From Nocardioides litoris (lineage in GTDB: Bacteria > Actinomycetota > Actinomycetes > Propionibacteriales > Nocardioidaceae): a DNA stretch of 64,000 nucleotides. The position numbers and the translations under genes were made by a program. Below, piece by piece: positions 1-7,555 of this stretch. The notes under the pieces were generated by a model. That model worked only from the letters and a program-made list of their open reading frames with translations, was not told the DNA's origin and did not search any database. The DNA lies in the NCBI RefSeq assembly GCF_006346315.1, contig NZ_VDMR01000002.1, positions 434,001 to 498,000 of the forward strand, written 5' to 3'. Positions within the stretch are counted from its first letter, which is position 1. Every line of letters begins with the position of its first letter.

Positions 1-557
1 TGGTCGGCCTCGGCGACGTCGTCGCGCTGATCCCGATGGCCGCGCTGGTCGCGGTGATGGTGATGGTCTCGGTCGGCACCTTCGACTGGCACTCGATGCG
101 ACCGGCCACGCTGCGCCGCATGCCGCGCTCGGAGACCGCGGTCATGCTCACGACCGTCGCGGTCACGGTCGCCACCCACAACCTGGCCCTCGGCGTGGTC
201 GCGGGCGTCCTCGTCGCCACCGCGCTGTTCGCCCGCCGGGTCGCCCACGTCACCGCCGTACGACGCAGCGAGGTCGACGACCCCGAGCACGGGCCGACCG
301 CCGTCTACCGGGTCACCGGGGCGCTGTTCTTCGCCTCCTCCCAGGACCTCGTCTCGCAGCTGCGGTACGCCGACGACCCGGCCCGGGTGGTGCTCGACCT
401 GAGCGAGGCCGACGTGTGGGACGCCTCGACGGTCGCCACGCTCGACGCCATCGAGACGAAGTACGCGCGGCGCGGGGCGACCGTCGAGGTCGTCGGCCTG
501 GCCGGGCCGAGCGCCGAGCGGCACGCCCGGTTGACCGGGCGGCTCGGCGGGCACTGA
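1..557 (+). CDS. SulP family inorganic anion transporter, C-terminal part (5' truncated by window)
   Basis: The frame is open from base 3, so the gene starts before the window. The visible 184 residues begin in a SulP transmembrane segment ([20 protein letters not shown] at the start), followed by further hydrophobic stretches. A cytoplasmic STAS domain of about 85 residues closes the protein, with the typical strand GALFFAS and the segment [20 protein letters not shown]. SulP proteins move sulfate, bicarbonate or other anions across the inner membrane; the substrate cannot be told from this fragment. It ends 7 nt before the convergent DUF305 gene. Confidence 0.9.
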   Translation, partial: VGLGDVVALIPMAALVAVMVMVSVGTFDWHSMRPATLRRMPRSETAVMLTTVAVTVATHNLALGVVAGVLVATALFARRVAHVTAVRRSEVDDPEHGPTAVYRVTGALFFASSQDLVSQLRYADDPARVVLDLSEADVWDASTVATLDAIETKYARRGATVEVVGLAGPSAERHARLTGRLGGH

Positions 558-564
558 CCCCCGG

Positions 565-1212
565 TCAGCCCAGGAGGCCGCGCATGGTCTCGATCTCGGT
601 CTGCTGGGTCCGCTCGATGGTCACGGCGAGCTCGACGGCCGGCCGGTAGCGGCCCTCGGCCTGCTCGGTGCGGGCCATCTCGACCGCGCCCTCGTGGTGC
701 TCGACCATCATCTCCAGCCACCTCGTCCGGAACTCCTCGTCGGGGGCGTCGGCCAGGGCGGCCATGTCGTCGGCCGACATCATCCCGGGCATGTCGGTGT
801 CCATGCCCTCCATCGACTCGGCCAGGGCCTCGCCGGCCGAGACACCGCCGTGGTCGTGACCGGCGTTGACGTGGTCGCGCATCGTCTCGGGCACGTCCTC
901 GCCCCACTCGGTCAGCCAGTCGGCCATCTGCTCGATCTCGGGGCCCTGGGCGGCCCGGATCGCCTCGGCCAGCTGCTCGACCTCGGGGTCGAGGTCGCGC
1001 CCGACGGTCAGGTCGACCATCGAGAGGGCCTGGGCGTGGTGCTGGACCATGTCGGTCGCGAAGGCGACGTCGGCGACGCCGTGCTCGGTGTCGGACACCT
1101 CGACCGTGCGGTCCTGGGGTCCGGGGTCGTCGCCGCAGGCGGTGGTGCCGAGGGCGAGGACGGCGCCGGCGGCCAGGGCGGCCAGGGCGCGGCGGTACGG
1201 GTGGGTGCTCAT
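565..1212 (-). CDS. DUF305 domain-containing lipoprotein
   Basis: A 215-residue predicted exported lipoprotein with a signal peptide ending in the lipobox LGTTAC (Cys26). The mature part is a four-helix DUF305 domain with two His-His helices, DMVQHHAQALSM and EMMVEHHEGAVEMA. DUF305 proteins are often found with copper or other metal-handling genes; the two HH motifs suggest metal binding but the role is not proven. The ATG at 1212 was chosen over an upstream in-frame start because it carries an AGGAG about 7 nt upstream and opens directly onto the signal peptide. The gene lies downstream of, and in line with, the DUF6153 gene. Confidence 0.9.
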   Translation of the reverse strand: MSTHPYRRALAALAAGAVLALGTTACGDDPGPQDRTVEVSDTEHGVADVAFATDMVQHHAQALSMVDLTVGRDLDPEVEQLAEAIRAAQGPEIEQMADWLTEWGEDVPETMRDHVNAGHDHGGVSAGEALAESMEGMDTDMPGMMSADDMAALADAPDEEFRTRWLEMMVEHHEGAVEMARTEQAEGRYRPAVELAVTIERTQQTEIETMRGLLG

Positions 1213-1303
1213 GGGTTTCTCCTGTCGGTGGGGCTGGGGTGGGTGCGCGTGCCCGGGGGCCACGGCGCGCCTGGGCGCGGCCGTGCCCCGGGCCGTCAGT
1301 CCC

Positions 1304-1771
1304 TCAGCACCGGACGACGGAGAAGCGCCACACGGCCGGAGGACCCGTGCTCCGTCGTACGACGGCGGGCGGGTCGGCACGCCCGGCCGGCGACCGCGGC
1401 GGCGTCATCCCGGCGGGCAGGCCCGCGCGCAGGCGGCGCAGCGCCAGGACGAACGCCGACGCGGCGGCGAGCATCGCGGCGCAGAGCATGGCCATGCCTC
1501 CGTGGTGGCCGTCCTGCTGCTCGTCGCCCGCGGCCCCGTCGGGCATCGCGACACCGACGTGGTGGACGGGACCGTGGTCGGTGGCGCCGTGGTGGGTGGC
1601 GGCGTGGGTGGCAGCGTGGTGCGGGCCGGGGTGGTGGGCGGCGGCGTGCGCGGCGTCGAGGCCGAGCGCGTGCATGCCGAGGACGCCCAGGGCGACCAGC
1701 GCGACGGCGGCCGCGAGCACGAGCCGCGCGGCCCGCGGGCGCGCGGCGGTCGTCGGGGCGGGCGGTCGCAC
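1304..1771 (-). CDS. Histidine-rich membrane protein, DUF6153-like
   Basis: A 155-residue protein with a first hydrophobic segment (about residues 17-38), a periplasmic histidine-rich loop (HHPGPHHAATHAATHHG and further His) and a second membrane segment after GHHGGMAMLCAAMLAAAS. This layout matches the DUF6153 family, small actinobacterial membrane proteins of unknown function. The His-rich loop and the DUF305 gene 91 nt downstream on the same strand suggest a metal-binding pair. It is divergent from arsR and shares its promoter region. The start is not certain. Confidence 0.72.
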   Translation of the reverse strand: MRPPAPTTAARPRAARLVLAAAVALVALGVLGMHALGLDAAHAAAHHPGPHHAATHAATHHGATDHGPVHHVGVAMPDGAAGDEQQDGHHGGMAMLCAAMLAAASAFVLALRRLRAGLPAGMTPPRSPAGRADPPAVVRRSTGPPAVWRFSVVRC

Positions 1772-1810
1772 GGTCTGCAGGATACGGAACCGGGGGCGGG
1801 CTACCCCAAC

Positions 1811-1846
1811 ACATCGACGCCTGTCACTATCGACGCATGTCGATGT
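1811..1846. promoter_or_regulatory. Candidate ArsR operator at the arsR start
   Basis: ACATCGAC (1811-1818) and GTCGATGT (1839-1846) form a perfect 8-bp inverted repeat around the arsR start codon. ATCGACGC is also repeated directly (1813-1820 and 1829-1836). ArsR-type repressors bind such imperfect dyads near their own start, so autoregulation of the arsenic operon is likely. It may also affect the divergent DUF6153 gene. Confidence 0.5.
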
Positions 1847-2247
1847 CCTGCGGCCCGGCCGACGACGATCTGGCCTGTTGCACGCCCTTGGCCCGCCAGC
1901 CGATGACGGCCGAGCAGGCCGCGCAGGTCGTCCCGCTGCTCAAGGCCCTGGCCGACCCGGTGCGGATCCGCCTGCTCTCGCTGGTGCTCTCCCACGAGGG
2001 TGGCGAGGCGTGCGTGTGCGACCTGCAGCCGTCGTTCGACCTGACCCAGCCGACCATCAGCCACCACCTCAAGGTGCTGCACGAGGCCGGGCTGCTGCAC
2101 CGGGAGAAGCGTGGGGTCTGGGTCTACTACCGCGCGCGCCCCGAGGCCCTGGAGGCGATGACCCAGCTCTTCGCAGCAGCGCCGTCCGCCACCCCTGCCA
2201 CCCCCGTCACCCCCGCCGCCCCCACCGCGGCCGGGGCGGGCGCATGA
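1837..2247 (+). CDS. arsR: ArsR/SmtB family metalloregulator
   Basis: A 136-residue winged-helix repressor. The recognition helix region is LTQPTISHHLKVLHEAGLL, followed by the wing KRGVWVYYRARPEAL. Cysteines at positions 5, 14, 15, 59 and 61 (the ACVCDL motif) are candidate As(III) ligands; the CxC motif lies at the start of the DNA-binding helices as in classical ArsR. The ATG at 1837 is chosen because it gives the family length and follows the operator. Its stop overlaps the acr3 start (ATGA), so it is the first gene of an arsR-acr3-arsC operon. The C-terminal tail is rich in Thr, Pro and Ala. Confidence 0.93.
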   Translation: MSMSCGPADDDLACCTPLARQPMTAEQAAQVVPLLKALADPVRIRLLSLVLSHEGGEACVCDLQPSFDLTQPTISHHLKVLHEAGLLHREKRGVWVYYRARPEALEAMTQLFAAAPSATPATPVTPAAPTAAGAGA

Positions 2248-3368
2248 GCACGGACGCCGTGGCGGCCCGGCTCTCCACCCTCGACCGCTTGCTCCCGGTC
2301 TGGATCGTCGCCGCGATGGCCGCCGGGCTGCTGCTCGGCCGGCTGGTCCCCGGCCTGGACGACGCGCTGGCCGCGGTCGAGGTCGGGTCGGTGTCCCTGC
2401 CGATCGCCGTCGGCCTGCTGGTGATGATGTACCCGGTGCTGGCCAAGGTCCGCTACGACGAGCTCGGGCACGTCACCGCCGACCGGCGCCTCCTCGGCGC
2501 GTCGATCGTCCTCAACTGGGTCCTCGGCCCGGCGCTCATGTTCGTCCTGGCCTGGCTGATGCTGCCCGACCTGCCGGAGTACCGCACCGGACTCATCATC
2601 GTGGGCCTCGCCCGCTGCATCGCCATGGTGCTGGTCTGGAACGACCTCGCCTGCGGCGACCGGGAGGCCGCCGCCGTCCTCGTCGCCGTCAACTCCGTCT
2701 TCCAGGTCGTCGCCTTCGCCGGGCTGGGCTGGTTCTACCTCGAGCTGCTGCCCGGCTGGCTGGGCCTCACCGACGCCGGTGGCGCGGGCGGCGGCCTCGA
2801 CGTCTCGGTGTGGCAGGTCGCCGCCTCCGTCCTGGTCTTCCTCGGCGTCCCGCTGCTGGCCGGGTTCCTCACCCGCACCCTCGGCGAGCGGGCCCGGGGC
2901 CGCGACTGGTACGAGACCCGGTTCCTGCCCCGGATCGGCCCCACGGCCCTCTACGGGCTGCTGTTCACCATCGTCGTCCTCTTCGCCCTCCAGGGCGACA
3001 CGATCACCGACCGCCCCCTCGACGTCGCCCGCATCGCGCTCCCGCTGCTCGCCTACTTCGGCCTCATGTGGTCCGGGTCGTTCGCCCTCGGCGCGGCCCT
3101 CGGCCTGACCTACGAGCGCACCACGACGCTCGCGTTCACCGCGGCCGGCAACAACTTCGAGCTCGCCATCGCGGTCGCCATCGGCGTCTTCGGCGTCACC
3201 TCCGGCCAGGCCCTGGCCGGCGTCGTCGGGCCGCTCATCGAGGTGCCCGTCCTCGTCGGCCTCGTGTACGTCGCCCTCTGGGCGCGGCGCCGCTTCCCCG
3301 CCACACACGGGCCCACCGACGGGCCGACCGGCCCGACGACCGTCCCGAGCTGGAGGACCTCCGCATGA
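2244..3368 (+). CDS. acr3: ACR3 family arsenite efflux transporter
   Basis: A 374-residue inner-membrane carrier with about ten hydrophobic segments that exports As(III) using the proton gradient. The family hallmark GLARCIAMVLVWNDLACGD carries the conserved cysteine needed for arsenite transport in characterised ACR3 proteins. A second hallmark, TAAGNNFELAIAVAI, carries the conserved glutamate. Start and stop are both embedded in ATGA overlaps with arsR and arsC, so the three proteins are translationally coupled. A Thr/Pro-rich tail follows the last helix. Confidence 0.95.
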   Translation: MSTDAVAARLSTLDRLLPVWIVAAMAAGLLLGRLVPGLDDALAAVEVGSVSLPIAVGLLVMMYPVLAKVRYDELGHVTADRRLLGASIVLNWVLGPALMFVLAWLMLPDLPEYRTGLIIVGLARCIAMVLVWNDLACGDREAAAVLVAVNSVFQVVAFAGLGWFYLELLPGWLGLTDAGGAGGGLDVSVWQVAASVLVFLGVPLLAGFLTRTLGERARGRDWYETRFLPRIGPTALYGLLFTIVVLFALQGDTITDRPLDVARIALPLLAYFGLMWSGSFALGAALGLTYERTTTLAFTAAGNNFELAIAVAIGVFGVTSGQALAGVVGPLIEVPVLVGLVYVALWARRRFPATHGPTDGPTGPTTVPSWRTSA

Positions 3369-3763
3369 CCACCGTCCCCGAGGTGCTCTTCGTCTGCGTC
3401 CACAACCAGGGCCGCTCCCAGATGGCCGCCGGCCTCCTCCACCACCACGCCCGGGGTCGCGTCCGCGTCCGCTCCGCCGGCTCCGCGCCCGCCGACAGCG
3501 TCAACCCCGCCGTCGTCGCGGTCATGGCCGAGCTCGGCATCGACATCTCCCGAGAGCTACCGCGGAAGCTGCTGACCGAGGACGTCGCCGCCTCCGACGT
3601 CGTCGTCACGATGGGCTGCGGCGACGCCTGCCCGATCTTCCCCGGCAAGCGCTACGAGGACTGGGCGCTGCCCGACCCCTCGGGCCGGGGCCCCGACGCC
3701 GTGCGGGAGATCCGCGACGAGATCGACCGACGGGTGCGGACGCTGCTGGCCGAGCTCACTTGA
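3365..3763 (+). CDS. arsC: Arsenate reductase, low-molecular-weight phosphatase fold
   Basis: A 132-residue cytoplasmic enzyme reducing arsenate to arsenite for export by the ACR3 pump. The phosphatase loop CVHNQGR (Cys11 to Arg17) opens the protein, Cys85 and Cys89 in MGCGDACP are the resolving pair region, and the general acid is Asp104 in the DP motif. The motif set fits the thioredoxin- or mycothiol-coupled class; which electron donor is used cannot be told here. The start overlaps acr3 by ATGA. The last 8 nt overlap the convergent glycosylase gene. Confidence 0.92.
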   Translation: MTTVPEVLFVCVHNQGRSQMAAGLLHHHARGRVRVRSAGSAPADSVNPAVVAVMAELGIDISRELPRKLLTEDVAASDVVVTMGCGDACPIFPGKRYEDWALPDPSGRGPDAVREIRDEIDRRVRTLLAELT

Positions 3764-4622
3764 GCAGCTTGGACATCCGCCGGTCGGCGAGCGGCTTGCC
3801 GCCGGTCTGGCAGATGGGGCAGTACTGCAGGCTGGAGTCGGCGAAGGACACCTCGCGCACGGTGTCGCCGCACACCGGGCAGGCCTGGCCGGTGCGACCG
3901 TGGACGGCGAGGTTGCTCTTCTTCTCGCCCTTGAGCTGGCTGGCGGCCAGGCCGCGCGAGCGGTCGACGGCGGCCCCGAGCGTCTCGCGGATGGCCCGGA
4001 AGAGCACCACCCGGTCGTCCTCGTCGAGGCTGCTGGCCGGCTTGTAGGGCGACATCCGAGCGGCGTGCAGGATCTCGTCGGAGTAGGCGTTGCCGATGCC
4101 GGCGATGGTGCCCTGGTGGCGCAGCACGCCCTTGACCTGCTTGCGGCCCTCGCGGTCGAGGATCTCGCTCAGGACCGCCGGGGTGAAGTCGTCGGTGAGC
4201 GGGTCGGGACCGAGCGTGGCGAGGCCCGGGACGTCCTGGGGGTCGTGGACGACGTACATCGCCAGGCCCTTCTTGGTGCCGGCCTCGGTGACGTCGAGGC
4301 CGCTGCCGTCGTCGAGCACGATGCGCACGGCCAGGCCCGACTTGCCGCCGGGCCGGGGCGGGAGGGCCGGCACCTCCCCGCGCCACCGCACCCACCCGGC
4401 CCGGGCCAGGTGGAGGACGACGTGCAGGCCGGAGGCCTCGACGTCGAGGTACTTGCCGTGCCGGGTGACGCCGTCGACCAGCGTGCCGTGCAGCGCGGTG
4501 ACCGGTGGGTCGAAGGTCTTCAGGGCGCTGAACGCCGCCACGTGGACGACCTCGATCGCGCGTCCGGCGAGCCGACCTCGCAGGTCGAGCGCCAGCGCTT
4601 CCACCTCGGGCAGCTCGGGCAT
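3756..4622 (-). CDS. Fpg/Nei family DNA glycosylase
   Basis: A 288-residue base-excision-repair enzyme that removes oxidised bases and nicks the resulting abasic site. It opens with MPELPEV, where Pro2 is the Schiff-base nucleophile and Glu3 the proton donor. The H2TH segment contains GIGNAYSDEILHAARMSP. A C-terminal zinc finger CPVCG...CPIC ends near the C-terminus. The ATG at 4622 is fixed by the need for proline at position 2. Whether it prefers 8-oxoguanine (Fpg) or oxidised pyrimidines (Nei) is open. It converges on arsC and is divergent from the small gene at 4706. Confidence 0.93.
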   Translation of the reverse strand: MPELPEVEALALDLRGRLAGRAIEVVHVAAFSALKTFDPPVTALHGTLVDGVTRHGKYLDVEASGLHVVLHLARAGWVRWRGEVPALPPRPGGKSGLAVRIVLDDGSGLDVTEAGTKKGLAMYVVHDPQDVPGLATLGPDPLTDDFTPAVLSEILDREGRKQVKGVLRHQGTIAGIGNAYSDEILHAARMSPYKPASSLDEDDRVVLFRAIRETLGAAVDRSRGLAASQLKGEKKSNLAVHGRTGQACPVCGDTVREVSFADSSLQYCPICQTGGKPLADRRMSKLLK

Positions 4623-4705
4623 GCCGACGAGCGTAGCGACGACCACCCCCACCTCGACCCCCTCGAACCGGTGACAGGCCTGCAGCGGCGGAGCATGATA
4701 GGCCG

Positions 4706-4936
4706 ATGGCCGCGCCACGCACGCTCACCACGCCGGGGGCGATCTTCCTCGACCCCCGCGGGTCCGACCGGGCGCTGCGGGTCTCCTGGCACGCCGAGGA
4801 CGAGCTGGTCGTGCTCTCGCTGTGGCGCGACAACGTGTGCACCGCGACGTTCCGGCTCGGGGTCGACGAGGTCGCCGACCTGATCGCGCTGCTGCGCGAG
4901 GGCCTCGACGTCCGGTTCGCCGACCGCACGGCCTGA
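4706..4936 (+). CDS. Small conserved-looking hypothetical protein
   Basis: A 76-residue soluble protein with no signal or membrane segment. It reads like a small alpha/beta domain, with strands around ALRVSWHAEDELVVLSLW and an amphipathic helix VDEVADLIALLREGLDVRF. Codon use (GC-rich third positions) matches its neighbours, which supports coding. It starts 83 nt from the divergent glycosylase. I do not recognise the family and infer no function. Confidence 0.65.
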   Translation: MAAPRTLTTPGAIFLDPRGSDRALRVSWHAEDELVVLSLWRDNVCTATFRLGVDEVADLIALLREGLDVRFADRTA

Positions 4937-5044
4937 CCGTCCCGCCGGTCCGGCCGACCCGTGACCTGTGAGGCGTCTGAGAAGCACGTGAAGGTTCGGG
5001 GTGGGTCCGCATCGCGACCGGGGCCCTCGGGCACGATGTGCGCC

Positions 5045-5542
5045 ATGAGGACGATGAACCGCATGGGGCGCTGGGCGCCGATCGTGGTGGTGCCGACCCT
5101 GCTGCTCGCGGTCGCGGGGTGCAGCGGCGACGACGGCGACGGCGAGGCCGGCGGCCAGTCCGAGACCGCGTCGGAGTCCAGCACGCCGAGCGAGGCGCCG
5201 ACCACCGGCACGATCTCGCCGAAGAACCTGCCCCAGCTGCCCAAGATCGGCCAGGCGCAGGGCGCCGTGGCCGACGTCGAGTGGGACCAGTCCGAGTGCG
5301 GCACCACGCCGGGCGAGCAGACGGTCGCGGGCACGGTCACCAACTCCACCGACGACCCCACCGGCTACGTCATCCAGATCAACTGGACCAACGCCACCTC
5401 CGACGTCCTCGCCTCCAACTTCGCCACCGTCCGAGGCGCGCAGCCCGGCGAGGCGGAGGACTGGGAGGTCCAGGCCGACGTGCCCGAGGGCGTCACGCAG
5501 TGCACGATCTTCGCCCAGCGCGGCAGCCTGCCCCGCCCCTGA
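5045..5542 (+). CDS. Hypothetical lipoprotein
   Basis: A 165-residue predicted lipoprotein. A positively charged start (MRTMNRMGRW) leads into a hydrophobic core and lipobox LAVAGC, then an acidic/Ser/Thr linker and a folded domain of about 110 residues. That domain contains two cysteines (in SECGTT and TQCTIF) and the segment TVTNSTDDPTGYVIQINW, which resembles a small beta-sandwich of the FxLYD type. In-frame ATGs also exist at 5036 and 5054; 5045 gives the best signal peptide. A strong palindrome follows 37 nt after the stop. Confidence 0.78.
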   Translation: MRTMNRMGRWAPIVVVPTLLLAVAGCSGDDGDGEAGGQSETASESSTPSEAPTTGTISPKNLPQLPKIGQAQGAVADVEWDQSECGTTPGEQTVAGTVTNSTDDPTGYVIQINWTNATSDVLASNFATVRGAQPGEAEDWEVQADVPEGVTQCTIFAQRGSLPRP

Positions 5543-5578
5543 CCCGCCCCCGGTCCTGACCCCGAGACCTGACCCCAG

Positions 5579-5616
5579 CGCAGCGGCCTCGATCCACGTG
5601 GATCGAGGCCGCTGCG
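5579..5616. terminator. 38-nt perfect palindrome, likely bidirectional terminator
   Basis: Arms CGCAGCGGCCTCGATCC and GGATCGAGGCCGCTGCG flank the self-complementary loop ACGT, giving an uninterrupted palindrome. There is no T-tract, as is usual in high-GC actinobacteria. It sits between the lipoprotein stop (5542) and the phosphodiesterase start (5631). Confidence 0.7.
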
Positions 5617-5630
5617 GCACACTGGGCCTC

Positions 5631-6410
5631 GTGACCCCACAGGTCGTGGCCCACCGGGGGGCCAGTCACGACAACGCCGAGCACACCCTGGGCGCCTACG
5701 TCGCGGCCCTCGAGGCCGGAGCCGACGGCCTCGAGTGCGACGTCCGGCTCACCGCCGACGGGCACCTGGTCTGCGTGCACGACCGCGACCTGCGTCGTAC
5801 GGCGCAGCGGCGCGGCCTGGTCTCCACGATGGAGCTGGCCCAGCTCAACGAGCTCGACTTCGCCTCCTGGAAGAACCCGTGGGCCGACCTCGACGACGAG
5901 GCGCCCGAGCGCGACGAGTCGCTCGACGGCGTGCTGACGCTGCGCCGCCTCCTCGAGACCGTCGCCGACTACGACCGCCGCGTCGAGGTGGCCATCGAGA
6001 CCAAGCACCCCACCCGGTACGGCGGGCTGGTGGAGCGCCGGCTCGTCGAGATGCTCACCGACTTCGGCTGGGACCAGCCCGGCGCGCCCGTGCGGGTCAT
6101 GAGCTTCTCCTTCACCGCCCTGCAGCGCGTCGAGCGGATCGCGCCCGGCATCCAGCTGGTGCAGCTGGTCGACCGCTACCAGTACTGGAAGATGCTGCGC
6201 CGCGTCATCGGCCCCGACTGGATCGTGGGCCCCGGCATCGAGCTGCTGCGCGAGCACAAGAAGATGGCCCGCCGCATCACGGCCGGCGGCCACGACATCC
6301 ACGTGTGGACCGTCAACACCGAGCGCGACCTGCAGCTGTGCCTCGACGCGGGCGTCAAGGCGGTCATCACCGACCGGCCGGCGTACCTGCTGGAGACGCT
6401 CGGTCGATAG
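5631..6410 (+). CDS. Glycerophosphodiester phosphodiesterase
   Basis: A 259-residue TIM-barrel enzyme hydrolysing glycerophosphodiesters to glycerol-3-phosphate and an alcohol. The catalytic signature is VVAHRGASHDNAEHT near the N-terminus, followed by LECDVRLTADGHLVCVHD with the metal-binding Glu/Asp and second His. The barrel continues through VAIETKHP and VHVWTVNTE-type strands and ends with DAGVKAVITDRP. The GTG at 5631 is chosen because an upstream in-frame start lies inside the palindrome at 5579-5616. No signal peptide, so cytoplasmic. Followed 10 nt later by the DUF5926 gene. Confidence 0.93.
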   Translation: MTPQVVAHRGASHDNAEHTLGAYVAALEAGADGLECDVRLTADGHLVCVHDRDLRRTAQRRGLVSTMELAQLNELDFASWKNPWADLDDEAPERDESLDGVLTLRRLLETVADYDRRVEVAIETKHPTRYGGLVERRLVEMLTDFGWDQPGAPVRVMSFSFTALQRVERIAPGIQLVQLVDRYQYWKMLRRVIGPDWIVGPGIELLREHKKMARRITAGGHDIHVWTVNTERDLQLCLDAGVKAVITDRPAYLLETLGR

Positions 6411-6419
6411 GTTCGCCCC

Positions 6420-7349
6420 ATGGCGAAGAAGTCCCGGCAGCGGTCCCGCGAGCAGGCCACCACCCCGGCGCCCGGCGAGGTCGGCCCCCGGCAGCCCTGC
6501 CCGTGCGGGTCCGGCAAGCGCTACAAGGCCTGCCACGGCGCCCCCGGCGGCGGTGACGTATACGTCGCGCGGCCGTTCGAGGGCCTGCCCGGCGAGTGCG
6601 ACGTCGTGGCGATGCGCGAGCTCGTGCCGGCCGCGACCGCGCCGCTGCGGATCAAGGGCTCCGAGGACCGCACCGTGCAGCTGTGCACCCTGCTGCCCGG
6701 CGCCGTGCCCGCGATGTCGCGCGAGAGCGGCCAGGTCTGGCTCGGCCTGCAGGTGCAGCACCACTTCGGCGACCCGTCCCGTGACCTGGCCGAGGCGCTC
6801 ACCCGCGCCCTGGCCCTCGAGGAGCCCGACGTCGTCGGCCTCACCGACCCGCCCGGCCCCGGCCCGCGCCTGCAGGACCTCGTGCTCGACGAGACCCTCG
6901 ACGTCACCGTCCACGACGGCTTCGACTACTGGCTGGCCGACAGCGAGATGATGGCCGACGCCCTCGCCCGCGCCAACGAGGCCCACACGCCCACGACCCG
7001 CCTGACCTCGGTCGAGGCGGCGTACTGGACCGACGTCGGCACCAAGGAGCACCTGCGCTGGGTGATGCCCGAGCCCGAGGACCAGCTGCTCACCGCGCTC
7101 GCCCGGCTGCACGTCACCGGCGACGACGTGATCGTGCCCGACGCGCGGTTCGTCGGCATGTTCCGCGCCCACGGCCTGCTCGCCCCCGTCTGGGACCTGC
7201 CCCTCGGCACCGGCGGCGACGTGCTCGACGACCCCGCGGCCGCGTTCAAGGCCAAGCTCGACGAGGCCCTCGCCGACACCTCCGACCTCACCCCCGAGCA
7301 GCGCTCGGCCCGCCAGGGCCTCGCCACCCGCCAGGTCACCATCCGCTGA
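6420..7349 (+). CDS. DUF5926 family protein with N-terminal SEC-C motif
   Basis: A 309-residue cytoplasmic protein. After a basic N-terminus comes the SEC-C zinc motif PCPCGSGKRYKACHG (Cys27, Cys29, Cys38, His39), as found at the end of SecA. The remaining 260 residues match the actinobacterial DUF5926 family, whose function is unknown. Homologues are often encoded beside a glycerophosphodiesterase, as here, suggesting cotranscription from the upstream gene. It converges on the adenylate cyclase across a repeat-containing spacer. Confidence 0.92.
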   Translation: MAKKSRQRSREQATTPAPGEVGPRQPCPCGSGKRYKACHGAPGGGDVYVARPFEGLPGECDVVAMRELVPAATAPLRIKGSEDRTVQLCTLLPGAVPAMSRESGQVWLGLQVQHHFGDPSRDLAEALTRALALEEPDVVGLTDPPGPGPRLQDLVLDETLDVTVHDGFDYWLADSEMMADALARANEAHTPTTRLTSVEAAYWTDVGTKEHLRWVMPEPEDQLLTALARLHVTGDDVIVPDARFVGMFRAHGLLAPVWDLPLGTGGDVLDDPAAAFKAKLDEALADTSDLTPEQRSARQGLATRQVTIR

Positions 7350-7403
7350 CGGCGTGCGGCAACCCGGTCGCGGGTGGCCGTCGGGCCCCGGGGCTCCTGC
7401 CCG

Positions 7404-7535
7404 TGGGCGGTAGTTCCCCGCCAGGAGTGGGAGATTCTCCGGTCAAGCGGAGAATCTGCCGGTGCCGCACACTCCTGGCACGGAACTCCCACTCCTGGGC
7501 GGTAGTTCCCCACCAGGAGTGGGAGATTCTCCGGT
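7404..7535. repeat. Intergenic direct/inverted repeat element between convergent genes
   Basis: A 40-nt unit occurs at 7404-7443 and again at 7496-7535 with a single base difference. The 13-mer CCAGGAGTGGGAG (7421-7433 and 7512-7524) pairs with its inverse CTCCCACTCCTGG at 7486-7498, so alternative hairpins can form. Each unit ends in GAGATTCTCCGG, and the second leads into CCGGTTAACCGG. The whole spacer 7350-7555 has no gene. It may be a bidirectional terminator or a copy of a genome-wide repeat family. Confidence 0.7.
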
Positions 7536-7555
7536 TAACCGGAGATTCTCCCTGG

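Noticed and set aside
5598..5630. GTG at 5598 as phosphodiesterase start
   Set aside because: It lies in the loop of the palindrome and adds residues not in the family; GTG 5631 fits better.
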